DNA of 17,132 nucleotides from Bacillota bacterium. Lineage in GTDB: Bacteria; Bacillota; UBA4882; UBA10575. Below the pieces are notes generated by a model. It had not been told where the DNA came from. It saw only the letters and a program-made list of their open reading frames with translations, and did not search any database. The DNA is taken from the NCBI GenBank assembly GCA_003511465.1, contig DOID01000044.1, positions 21,963-39,094 of the forward strand. The letters are read 5' to 3'. The translations under genes were made by a program, and so were the position numbers. This document shows, piece after piece, positions 1 to 6,566 of this stretch; positions within the stretch are counted from its first letter, which is position 1; the number at the start of each line of letters is the position of its first letter.

Positions 1-24
1 ATGTTAGGCGACGAAGACCACCTT

Positions 25-552
25 TTATTCGGTGAAGATTAAGTTCCCAAAAACAACATTTGCTTCAACCCGGATCGCCTCATTATTATCCGCGTAACTT
101 GGCGTCCGGTAAGTATAGTCCCCCATGGTAACCCGGTTGCCATCCGGCAATTGGGCCCCGGCAAAAACGGAGCTAACTTTGATTATCATTGGGACCGCAG
201 GATTGATTTTGATCATCCCTTGTCCAAACACCACATTAACCTCGAAGCTTCGGTTTCGGTGCTCGGTGGGAAGATCCGAAAAATCGACCAGTCCCCGGCT
301 GAAAACCACGTTGTATTCATCCTGCTCCGCTACGATCAGCTCCCGGTCCCCAAACAAAACCGTGTTGTTTTCCACGTGAAAGTGGGGTCCGCCAAACAAC
401 ATGCTTAAACCGATGTAAATAAGGAAAAGGGCAACTGCAATCCGAAACACGGAAATATTGAGATGAAATACGGCTTTAAAGACAGCCAATAAACCAAGGA
501 CAATCAGAAAACCGCCCCAGAAGATCCCGTTAAAGGCAAACCCAAACCTCAT
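25..552 (-). CDS. LiaF-like membrane protein with C-terminal beta-repeat domain
   Basis: 175-residue protein with two membrane segments (about residues 10-29 and 35-53) followed by a soluble domain of about 115 residues. The soluble part repeats a short motif of the N-V-V-F-G kind (Y-N-V-V-F-S, V-N-V-V-F-G, S-S-V-F-A-G, A-N-V-V-F-G), typical of the right-handed beta-helix-like C-terminal domain of LiaF/YvqF cell-wall stress proteins, which follows a short TM region in that family. LiaF proteins inhibit the LiaSR two-component system, but no LiaS/LiaR is visible here, so only the family is claimed. The frame is open up to 624, but the start at 552 is preferred: AGGGGG lies 7 bases upstream of that ATG, and the first TM then starts near residue 10. 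The stop is at 25; the next gene in this direction, if any, lies outside the window. Confidence 0.75.
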   Translation of the reverse strand: MRFGFAFNGIFWGGFLIVLGLLAVFKAVFHLNISVFRIAVALFLIYIGLSMLFGGPHFHVENNTVLFGDRELIVAEQDEYNVVFSRGLVDFSDLPTEHRNRSFEVNVVFGQGMIKINPAVPMIIKVSSVFAGAQLPDGNRVTMGDYTYRTPSYADNNEAIRVEANVVFGNLIFTE

Positions 553-679
553 CTTTTTACCCCCTATTTTCCCGATTTTTCCCGTTTCTAAGACGCCACC
601 GCTTTGCCAAAAGCTTTTAACCATTACTTTACCATAAGCGAGGAACCTTTTCCTTTCTTACTGCATAGAATAGCCCTTG

Positions 680-685
680 TATAAT
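680..685 (+). promoter_or_regulatory. Candidate -10 element (TATAAT) for the small ORF at 704
   Basis: Perfect TATAAT in the divergent intergenic stretch, 18 bases before the start codon and just upstream of the GGAGGGAGG ribosome binding site. The region 16-17 bases upstream (around 658-663, TTACTG) is a poor -35 match, so the promoter is tentative. Confidence 0.4.
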
Positions 686-703
686 TGGAGGGAGGTATTT
701 TAA

Positions 704-856
704 ATGCAGAACAGTGGTGTCGAAAAACTAATTAAACATCTAATCCTCAGTGGGGATACCTCAGGATTAAGAGAGTTAATCGTTAACCCGTCGTGGGAGA
801 AACCCTCGGACCTCTTGGTTTATCCTATACCCCAACAGAAAACCGGCCAACAGTAA
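704..856 (+). CDS. Possible 50-residue small protein, unknown function
   Basis: A short open frame starting at ATG 704 and ending at TAA 854-856. It is preceded by a very strong Shine-Dalgarno (GGAGGGAGG, spacing 8) and by a perfect TATAAT at 680-685; no good -35 is seen. The product is hydrophilic to amphipathic: it begins M-Q-N-S-G-V-E-K-L-I-K-H-L and ends T-G-Q-Q, with no TM or signal peptide. I recognise no family. The last 81 bases overlap, in antisense, the 3' end of the two-TM gene at 776-1201, so one of the two reading frames may be shorter or false. The expression signals are the main support. It could also be a leader peptide or the stub of a once longer gene. Confidence 0.4.
   Translation: MQNSGVEKLIKHLILSGDTSGLRELIVNPSWEKPSDLLVYPIPQQKTGQQ
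741..769 (-). terminator. Weak candidate terminator of the sigma-factor operon
   Basis: Inverted repeat TAATCCT / AGGATTA with two further pairs across one mismatch and a 9-base loop, lying just past the stop of the minus-strand gene at 776. Read on the minus strand it is followed by a T-rich but interrupted stretch. It lies inside the small plus-strand ORF, so it may instead be incidental. Confidence 0.3.
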
Positions 857-1201
857 AAAGCAAAACCCTAGACTGGCCAGTAGCCAAAAACCGCCGACCA
901 GCGTGGCGGAGTGTTCCCCCGTACCCACTGGGTTAATAGAGGTAGCAAAGAAGATAAAATAAAGGACGCAAAAGATCATTCCGGTTAAACAAAGTTGTCT
1001 TCCCTGGCGGAGGATTCCTTCCCAGTGGATTTGGGCCATAATGTCTTCAAGGAGACCGGAGGGGGTCTCCTTTTTTATCCAGCCGCAAGCAGCCGCCAAA
1101 GGGGTAAACTCCCCCGGACGCTGGAGGCGATGGAGATTCTCTAAAACCTGATCTGCTTGGTCACTGGTGCTCTGCTTAACCTTGGCGTCGCACATCAGCA
1201 T
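776..1201 (-). CDS. Two-TM protein, putative anti-sigma factor for the adjacent ECF sigma
   Basis: 141-residue protein with a soluble N-terminal part of about 69 residues, TM segments at about 70-89 and 103-124, and a short basic tail. Its start overlaps the 3' end of the sigma-factor gene by 26 bases and has a G-rich ribosome binding site (GGGGG, spacing about 8), so the two are translationally coupled. A small membrane protein directly after an ECF sigma gene is the usual position of its anti-sigma factor. The stretch P-S-G-L-L-E-D-I-M-A-Q-I near residues 47-58 resembles the linker found after the cytoplasmic domain of many anti-sigma factors. However, the zinc-binding H-x3-C-x2-C motif is absent, so it is not a ZAS-type protein by motif. 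The role is inferred from position and topology only. An alternative start is Met3. Confidence 0.6.
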   Translation of the reverse strand: MLMCDAKVKQSTSDQADQVLENLHRLQRPGEFTPLAAACGWIKKETPSGLLEDIMAQIHWEGILRQGRQLCLTGMIFCVLYFIFFATSINPVGTGEHSATLVGGFWLLASLGFCFLLLAGFLLGYRINQEVRGFLPRRVND

Positions 1202-1880
1202 CTTTTAACCCCCATTTTTTGGTGATCATTTTCCGGAGCTTCTCCTTTCCCCGGTGCAAATCAGCACGGATCGTCCCTAAGGGACGGCTTGTAACGGCGG
1301 CAATCTCCCGGTAGGAAAGCCCTTGAAAGTAATAAAGCACCAAAACAGCCCGCTGGGAGAAGGACAACTGGGCTAAGGCTTGATGTAAGTCTTCGGCTTT
1401 ATCATGTTTAATCACAATGGCCAACGGTTCGTTCTCCGTTTCCTCCGGTAGCTCACCACAATTGTCTTCTAGAAAAACCAGATCGGCTTGGCGTTTCTTT
1501 TTTCGCAGGTAATCTAAGGCCGTACGGTAGGCAATCCGGTACAACCAGGTCCAAACGGTTGAGTCACCGCGAAAAGAGGGTAAACCCTTCCACGCTTTGA
1601 CAAAGGTCTCCTGGGTCAGTTCTTGCGCCTGGTCTTCATCACGAACCATTCCTAGGAGTAAGTGATAAACTTTGGATTGGTGTAACTCCACCAAGATCCG
1701 AAAAGCATCCTCATCTTTGTTTTTCGCCCTGCTAATTAAGGTAGCTTCCGGATTGTCTGTTGTTTTTTTCTTCTGGTCCTCACTTGGGGATAAATCCGTT
1801 GTTTTCCACCGGAGTGAAGACACGAACAGTCTGGTGAGGATGAATTTCTTTCCCAATCGCTTTACCCCCTGTCTGATCAC
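1176..1880 (-). CDS. ECF-type RNA polymerase sigma factor
   Basis: 234 residues in the longest supported form. Sigma region 2 spans about 48-120, with the typical helix containing D-E-D-Q-A-Q-E-L-T-Q-E-T-F-V-K-A-W and then T-W-L-Y-R-I-A-Y-R. Region 4 spans about 165-222, with L-S-x-x-Q-R-A-V-L and a helix-turn-helix G-L-S-Y-R-E-I-A-A-V. No region 3 or regions 1.1/1.2 are seen, as expected for group 4 sigmas of the SigW/SigX type. It should direct RNA polymerase to a small regulon, released when the neighbouring membrane protein lets go. About 46 basic, unconserved residues precede region 2, longer than usual. The start is uncertain: GTG at 1880 has a perfect AAGGAGG (1909-1915) whose 28-base spacer can fold so that only 6 unpaired bases remain, and TTG at 1856 has AGGGGG 8 bases upstream. 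The gene is divergent from the purine operon. Confidence 0.85.
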   Translation of the reverse strand: MIRQGVKRLGKKFILTRLFVSSLRWKTTDLSPSEDQKKKTTDNPEATLISRAKNKDEDAFRILVELHQSKVYHLLLGMVRDEDQAQELTQETFVKAWKGLPSFRGDSTVWTWLYRIAYRTALDYLRKKKRQADLVFLEDNCGELPEETENEPLAIVIKHDKAEDLHQALAQLSFSQRAVLVLYYFQGLSYREIAAVTSRPLGTIRADLHRGKEKLRKMITKKWGLKDADVRRQG

Positions 1881-1883
1881 TGA

Positions 1884-1915
1884 TCCATTCTCTTCCCGGA
1901 ATGGAATTCCTCCTT
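1884..1915 (-). promoter_or_regulatory. Ribosome binding site with hairpin between SD and start codon
   Basis: On the minus strand AAGGAGG (1909-1915) is followed by a 7-bp perfect stem (1899-1905 with 1884-1890, loop of 8) and then the GTG at 1880. Without the hairpin the spacing is 28 bases, too long; with it folded only 3+3 unpaired bases separate SD and start. A three-codon ATG frame inside the hairpin ends with a TGA overlapping this GTG. Confidence 0.4.
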
Positions 1916-1987
1916 AGATGGTGACTTTCCGGCAAAAATTTCCGTTTTTAGATCCAAATTCGCAACCTTCTAACCGGCTTTAACCCA

Positions 1988-2016
1988 TTGACTAATCGAA
2001 CTTTTCTTGTTACTAT
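1988..2016 (+). promoter_or_regulatory. Promoter of the purine operon
   Basis: TTGACT (1988-1993) and TACTAT (2011-2016) with exactly 17 bases between, a good SigA-type arrangement (5/6 and 4/6 matches). Transcription would begin near 2023, a few bases before the guanine aptamer, so the leader RNA starts with the riboswitch. Confidence 0.7.
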
Positions 2017-2026
2017 TACCTTGGAA

Positions 2027-2099
2027 CGGGTCATATAAATCTCAGGATATGGCTGAGAAGTTTCTACCAAGTGACCGTAAATCACTTGACTATGGCTGA
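2027..2099 (+). ncRNA. Purine riboswitch aptamer, guanine class
   Basis: All parts of the purine aptamer are visible. P1 pairs GTCATA (2030-2035) with TATGGC (2091-2096). P2 pairs TCTCAG (2040-2045) with CTGAGA (2053-2058), with loop GATATGG. The J2/3 strand is AGTTTCTAC (2059-2067). P3 pairs CAAGTGA (2068-2074) with TCACTTG (2082-2088), with loop CCGTAAA. The ligand-specifying base, equivalent to position 74 of the xpt aptamer, is C2090 in the sequence G-A-C-T-A-T-G, so guanine/hypoxanthine rather than adenine is predicted. It sits before purL, where guanine binding should reduce expression. It directly abuts a second aptamer and has no terminator of its own, so the two share the hairpin before purL. 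Confidence 0.93.
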
Positions 2100-2102
2100 A
2101 AG

Positions 2103-2220
2103 TGTACCTAGGGTTCCGGGGTGCTTATTTTGCATTTGTCTGGACCGAGCGGTACAGATCCTGCTGTCTTTGTGTGACAGTAGGATTACACCTTGGGGAT
2201 AAAAGCCCGGGCGGGTAGGT
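2103..2220 (+). ncRNA. ykkC-family riboswitch aptamer, predicted PRPP-sensing subtype
   Basis: The conserved blocks of the ykkC motif are present in order: CCTAGGGTTCCGGG (2107-2120), TCTGGACCGAGCGG (2139-2152) and TTGGGGATAAAAGCCCGGG (2193-2211). Between them is a hairpin of 12 bp with two G-U pairs (2157-2168 with 2176-2187). ACCTA (2106-2110) can close P1 with TAGGT (2216-2220). Members of this motif bind guanidine, ppGpp, PRPP or nucleoside diphosphates. Location 3' of a guanine aptamer and before a purine operon matches the known tandem guanine-PRPP arrangement, so PRPP is the predicted ligand. I did not resolve the subtype from individual core bases. The P1 3' strand and GCCCGGG are shared with the terminator hairpin, so ligand binding should switch the operon on. 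Confidence 0.88.
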
Positions 2221-2263
2221 TTCGCAGTAGTGAAACTTACTCTACCCGGGCATTACTATTTTG
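2205..2263 (+). terminator. Riboswitch-controlled terminator hairpin before purL
   Basis: GCCCGGG (2205-2211) pairs with CCCGGGC (2245-2251), and GTAGGTTTC (2215-2223) pairs with GAAACTTAC (2232-2240), separated by a small internal loop; the apical loop is 8 bases. The 5' strand overlaps the 3' end of the ykkC-type aptamer, so aptamer and hairpin exclude each other. The following U-tract is imperfect (ATTACTATTTTG), so termination may be only partial. The purL ribosome binding site lies outside the hairpin, which argues against translational masking. Confidence 0.7.
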
Positions 2264-2277
2264 AGAGGAGTGGTCTG

Positions 2278-5200
2278 GTGGATAAGCGGGTAAGAAGAAT
2301 TTTTGTGGAAAAGAAAAAAGGGTTTGACGTTGAAGCAAAGCAACTATTTACCGACTTGAATCAGCAGCTCGGAATCGGGGGCTTAGAGGAAGTCCGCATT
2401 GCCAGTAGATACGATCTCCAGGGAATTTCCGACGAAGTATATCAACAGGCGTTACCTACTATTTTTTCTACACCCGCGGTCGATTTGGTGTACGAGGAAA
2501 ATTTGGACATTGGCCCTAATTACCAGATCTTTGGCGTTGAAGATTTGCCTGGACAATACAATCAAAGGGCGGATGCTGCTGCTCAGTGCCTGGAGATCCT
2601 GACGGCAGGCGAACGACCGCTGATAAAAACCGCCCAGATCCTCATGGTGAAAGGACAGATCTCCGCTGATGAATTAAGCAAGATTAAAGCCTACTGCATA
2701 AATACGGTCGCTTGCCGAGAAGCCAGTTTATCCAAACCAGAAACCCTTGACGATCGGATCACGCCGCCACAGGATGTGGCCGTACTTGACGATTTTATCC
2801 ACTTCTCAGAGGCTGAACTGGCCAGCTTTAAAGACCACTTGGGACTGGCCATGAGTCTGGCTGATCTGAAATTCTCCCAAGCCTATTTTAAGCATAACGA
2901 ACAAAGAAACCCGACCATCACTGAGCTTAAAGTGATCGACACTTATTGGTCGGACCATTGCCGACATACAACTTTTCTGACGGAAATCGAGGATGTGCAG
3001 TTTGAAACCGGGCCCTTCTCCGCGCCCGCCCAAAAAGCCTACACGGAATATCTAAAGGCCAGAAATTATGTTTATGGTGGGGAGCATAAAGCCCTTTGCC
3101 TGATGGATCTGGCGACCATTGGCATGAAAGCGCTACGCAAAAAGGGTTTGTTGGCAGATTTAGACCTTTCTGAGGAAGTAAACGCGTGTAGTATCAATGT
3201 AGACATCGAAGTTGATGGCAAAACAGAGCAATGGCTTGTGATGTTTAAGAATGAAACCCACAATCACCCCACGGAAATTGAACCCTTCGGCGGAGCGGCT
3301 ACGTGCCTTGGCGGCGCGATCCGGGATCCCTTGTCGGGCAGATCCTACGTTTACCAAGCCATGCGGATCACCGGTAGCGGCGATCCAAGAGCAAAGATTG
3401 AAGATACACTGTCCGGAAAACTACCGCAAAGAAAAATTACGACCGAGGCCGCCCGCGGCTATAGCGCTTATGGCAATCAAATTGGCATCCCTGCCGGTCA
3501 GGTGGCCGAGATCTATCATGAAGGCTATCTAGCCAAAAGGATGGAGCTAGGGGCGGTGATCGCGGCTGCCCCCAAGGCCAATGTGGTACGGGCACTACCG
3601 GAAGCAGGCGATTTAGTAGTTTTGGTCGGCGGCCGCACCGGCCGCGATGGTTGTGGCGGGGCGACCGGCTCCTCAAAATCCCATACGGACGAGTCCATGC
3701 TCACCAGTGGCGCTGAGGTGCAGAAAGGAAACCCCTTAATTGAAAGAAACATCTTAAGACTTTTTCGGAAACCGGAATTTAGCAAGCTGATCAAGCGCTG
3801 TAATGATTTTGGGGCCGGCGGCGTCGCCGTCGCCATCGGTGAACTGGCTGATGGCCTTGAAATTGATTTAGATCAGGTCCGCACCAAATACGAAGGTCTG
3901 GACGGAACCGAGCTGGCCATCGCCGAATCCCAAGAAAGAATGGCGGTTGTCATCGCGAAAGCTGATCTTCCCGCCCTCAAAAACTTGGTGGCAGCTGAGA
4001 ATTTAGAGGCGGCCGTGGTCGCCAAAGTCACTGCCGATCCACGCTTAGTAATGAAGTGGAGAAAGCAAACAATTTTAGCTTTGCAGCGCGATTTTTTGAA
4101 CACCAACGGTGTTCGGCAAAGAACTAAAGTTTTTATAAAAGAGCCCAATCCGACCAGCTATTTTAGGACGCAGCTCAACAAGGACAAAAACACCAGCCAA
4201 CTGGAGACGGCTTGGATTAATACTTTGAGAAATATTAACGTCGCCAGCCAAAAAGGATTGGTTGAACGCTTTGATAGTACGGCTGGGGCAGGCACCGTGT
4301 TGCTGCCTTTCGGTGGTAAATACAGCCTAACTCCTTCCTTGGGGATGGCGGCAAAAATCCCTGTTTTAAAGGGGGAGACCAACACCTGCACGCTGATGAC
4401 TTATGGTTTTAATCCCGCCCTTTCCACGTGGAGTCCTTTCCACGGCGGTTTATATGCGGTGCTTGAATCCGTAACGAAGATAGTGGCAATGGGGGGCGAT
4501 CCCAGCAAGATCCGCCTTACTTTCCAGGAGTACTTTGAAAAACTGGGCAACGAGGACCACAAGTGGGGCAAGCCCTTTGCCGCGCTGCTCGGCGCCTTTC
4601 AGGCGCAAAAAGGTTTAATGATCCCTTCCATTGGTGGGAAGGACAGCATGTCAGGGACCTTTAATGAGCTGAATGTTCCGCCCACCCTAGTAAGTTTTGC
4701 CGTCGGGACCGCCGACGCACACCGGGTGATTTCTCCCGAATTTAAAAAAACCGACAGCCAAGTAATCTTGCTACCACTAGCGCGCAGGGCCGATGAAACT
4801 CCTGACTTTACCGTGCTGAATCATACTTTCCACTGTGTGCACCAACTCATCAGCAAAGGCCAAGTCTTGGCCGCCCATCCCATTGCCCTTGGCGGGATCG
4901 CGGCAGCCATCAGTAAGATGAGTTTTGGGAACAAAATCGGGTTGGTGTTTGCGGAGGGGTTTGACACCAGTAAGTTGTTTACCCCGGACTACGGCGCCCT
5001 TATCTTAGAAATTGACCGGCAGGACGATCCGGCGGCGCTCTTCCCAGGGGTAGCCTATGAAAGGCTGGGGACGACCACCGGACAACCGGTGATCACCGTC
5101 GGTGCGGTTCAGATCAGTTTAGAGCAAGCCATTACAGCATGGGAAGCGCCTTTGGATGAGGTTTTTCCCTTAAAAAAAGACCTCCCGGGAGACCCGGAAC

Positions 5201-6048
5201 CCATCTTTTACTCCAGTGGGAAACGGGGGAAAGCCAAGTGTAAAATCGCCAAACCCCGGGTTTTGATGCCGATTTTTCCCGGCACCAACGGCGAATACGA
5301 ACTGGAAAAGGCTTTTTGCCAAGCCGGGGGGAGCGTTGATCCCTTTGTCTTCAAAAACAGTTCCGGAGATACGATCAAAGAAGCCATGACGATCATGGCG
5401 CAAAAAATCAAAGCCAGTCAGATCATTGCTTTACCCGGGGGTTTTAGTGCCGGGGCCGAACCCGCCGGAGCGGGAAAGTTCATCGCCACCGTTTTCCGAA
5501 ATCTCGGCCTTGCCGAGCAGGTGATGGATTTGCTAAACAACCGGGACGGATTAATTTTAGGGATCGGCGACGGCTTCCAGGCCCTGCTTAGATTGGGGCT
5601 TGTTCCCGACGGCGAAATCAAACCATTGACCGAAAATTCACCGGCCCTGGTCGGTAATCCGCTGGGCCGATATGTGTCAAGGTTGGTGCAAACCAAGGTG
5701 GTGTCGAACCTTTCCCCTTGGTTTAGTAATGTCGAGGTCGGAGCGATCTTTGCGCTTCCTGTCTCCAGTAGTGAAGGCCGCTTTGTGGCGACGCCAAGCA
5801 TCCTGCAGAAAATGATTAAGCAGGGCCAAATCGCCACTCAATATGTGGATTTCGATGGGGTTCCAAGCCTCGACGGTAATTTTAATCCCTTTGTCGCCCA
5901 GGCAAGCATTGAAGGAATCACTAGTCCGGATGGGCGCGTCCTTGGTAAAATGGCCCATTCGGAACGGATTGGTCATGGCTTATATAAGAATACCGACGGG
6001 GTAGGGGACCAAAGGATCTTTGCCGCAGGCATTAACTACTTTTTATAA
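2278..6048 (+). CDS. purL: Phosphoribosylformylglycinamidine synthase, single-chain, with degenerate glutaminase domain
   Basis: 1256 residues. It converts FGAR, ATP and a nitrogen donor to FGAM, the fourth step of purine synthesis. The start is GTG 2278, with GAGAGGAG 7 bases upstream; the upstream GTG at 2230 lies inside the riboswitch hairpin. The order is an N-terminal PurS-like region (V-R-R-I-F-V-E-K-K near the start), a linker with Y-W-S-D-H-C-R-H-T-T-F, a first AIRS-like synthetase half with E-T-H-N-H-P-T-E-I-E-P-F-G-G, a second half, and a class I glutaminase domain from about residue 985. Length and motifs fit the clostridial single-chain family. The glutaminase domain is abnormal: the nucleophile elbow reads L-G-I-G-D-G-F-Q (Gly1097 for Cys, Asp1098 for Asn) and the usual S-H-G-E-G-R-F reads S-S-S-E-G-R-F (Ser1164 for His). 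F-P-G-T-N-C is F-P-G-T-N-G, and A-G-D-E-P-D-G-S-G is A-G-A-E-P-A-G-A-G. The frame is intact, so this is substitution, not decay by frameshift. Confidence 0.95.
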   Translation: MDKRVRRIFVEKKKGFDVEAKQLFTDLNQQLGIGGLEEVRIASRYDLQGISDEVYQQALPTIFSTPAVDLVYEENLDIGPNYQIFGVEDLPGQYNQRADAAAQCLEILTAGERPLIKTAQILMVKGQISADELSKIKAYCINTVACREASLSKPETLDDRITPPQDVAVLDDFIHFSEAELASFKDHLGLAMSLADLKFSQAYFKHNEQRNPTITELKVIDTYWSDHCRHTTFLTEIEDVQFETGPFSAPAQKAYTEYLKARNYVYGGEHKALCLMDLATIGMKALRKKGLLADLDLSEEVNACSINVDIEVDGKTEQWLVMFKNETHNHPTEIEPFGGAATCLGGAIRDPLSGRSYVYQAMRITGSGDPRAKIEDTLSGKLPQRKITTEAARGYSAYGNQIGIPAGQVAEIYHEGYLAKRMELGAVIAAAPKANVVRALPEAGDLVVLVGGRTGRDGCGGATGSSKSHTDESMLTSGAEVQKGNPLIERNILRLFRKPEFSKLIKRCNDFGAGGVAVAIGELADGLEIDLDQVRTKYEGLDGTELAIAESQERMAVVIAKADLPALKNLVAAENLEAAVVAKVTADPRLVMKWRKQTILALQRDFLNTNGVRQRTKVFIKEPNPTSYFRTQLNKDKNTSQLETAWINTLRNINVASQKGLVERFDSTAGAGTVLLPFGGKYSLTPSLGMAAKIPVLKGETNTCTLMTYGFNPALSTWSPFHGGLYAVLESVTKIVAMGGDPSKIRLTFQEYFEKLGNEDHKWGKPFAALLGAFQAQKGLMIPSIGGKDSMSGTFNELNVPPTLVSFAVGTADAHRVISPEFKKTDSQVILLPLARRADETPDFTVLNHTFHCVHQLISKGQVLAAHPIALGGIAAAISKMSFGNKIGLVFAEGFDTSKLFTPDYGALILEIDRQDDPAALFPGVAYERLGTTTGQPVITVGAVQISLEQAITAWEAPLDEVFPLKKDLPGDPEPIFYSSGKRGKAKCKIAKPRVLMPIFPGTNGEYELEKAFCQAGGSVDPFVFKNSSGDTIKEAMTIMAQKIKASQIIALPGGFSAGAEPAGAGKFIATVFRNLGLAEQVMDLLNNRDGLILGIGDGFQALLRLGLVPDGEIKPLTENSPALVGNPLGRYVSRLVQTKVVSNLSPWFSNVEVGAIFALPVSSSEGRFVATPSILQKMIKQGQIATQYVDFDGVPSLDGNFNPFVAQASIEGITSPDGRVLGKMAHSERIGHGLYKNTDGVGDQRIFAAGINYFL

Positions 6049-6069
6049 AGGGCTGAAGGAGGTAAAGAC

Positions 6070-6555
6070 ATGAAGGTTGCCTTGGTGATGGGGAGTGAAT
6101 CTGATTTCCCGGTGGTAGAGCGGGGTTTAAAAATATTAAAAGAATTTGGGGTGGAGACCATGGTCAGAGTCATCTCTGCCCACCGGACCCCAGACCAAGC
6201 CGTCGCTTTTGGGAAAAAGGCGGCTGACGAAGGGATCGGCATCATCATTGCCGCGGCAGGAAAGGCCGCCCATCTTGGCGGTGTTCTGGCCGCCGTAACT
6301 GTTGTCCCGGTGATCGGGCTACCAATTAAATCATCCACCTTAGACGGACTAGACTCCTTACTCTCCACCGTGCAGATGCCAAAGGGAATTCCGGTCGCAA
6401 CCGTCGCCATCGATGGCGCCGAAAACGCCGCTCTCTTGGCTATTGAGATTTTAGCATTACAGGATGACCAGTTAAAGGCGAAGTTGATCGAATATCGGGC
6501 CGCAATGGCGCGCGCTGTCGAGGAAAGTAATGTCCGCCTTCAAAAGCATTTATAA
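6070..6555 (+). CDS. purE: 5-(carboxyamino)imidazole ribonucleotide mutase / AIR carboxylase
   Basis: 161 residues. Forms CAIR from N5-CAIR (class I) or from AIR and CO2 (class II). Visible motifs are M-G-S-E-S-D-F-P (7-14), I-S-A-H-R-T-P with the catalytic His38, the A-G-K-A-A-H-L-G-G loop (63-71), and G-L-D-S-L-L-S-T-V-Q-M-P. The sequence looks bacterial class I, but the usual A-A-H-L-P-G is A-A-H-L-G-G here. No purK, the ATP-dependent partner of class I enzymes, is in the operon; either it is elsewhere or the enzyme works with bicarbonate/CO2 at high concentration. It begins 21 bases after purL with AAGGAGG at spacing 7. Confidence 0.95.
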   Translation: MKVALVMGSESDFPVVERGLKILKEFGVETMVRVISAHRTPDQAVAFGKKAADEGIGIIIAAAGKAAHLGGVLAAVTVVPVIGLPIKSSTLDGLDSLLSTVQMPKGIPVATVAIDGAENAALLAIEILALQDDQLKAKLIEYRAAMARAVEESNVRLQKHL

Positions 6556-6566
6556 GAGGTGTTATG

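Noticed and set aside
2027..2099. Adenine riboswitch
   Set aside because: The specificity base is C (C2090), not U, so guanine is predicted.
2103..2220. Guanidine-sensing ykkC riboswitch
   Set aside because: Guanidine types control exporters and carboxylases; the tandem with a guanine aptamer before a purine operon points to PRPP. Subtype was not proven from core bases.
2230..2277. GTG at 2230 as start of purL
   Set aside because: It lies inside the riboswitch terminator hairpin and has no ribosome binding site; GTG 2278 has GAGAGGAG at spacing 7 and gives the family N-terminus.
5560..5577. Sequencing error as the cause of the missing PurL Cys
   Set aside because: Several independent substitutions (C to G, N to D, H to S, G to S, D to A) hit separate glutaminase motifs, and the frame is intact.
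2806..5976. Open frames on the minus strand within purL
   Set aside because: They are shadows of the purL frame, without ribosome binding sites or recognisable domains.
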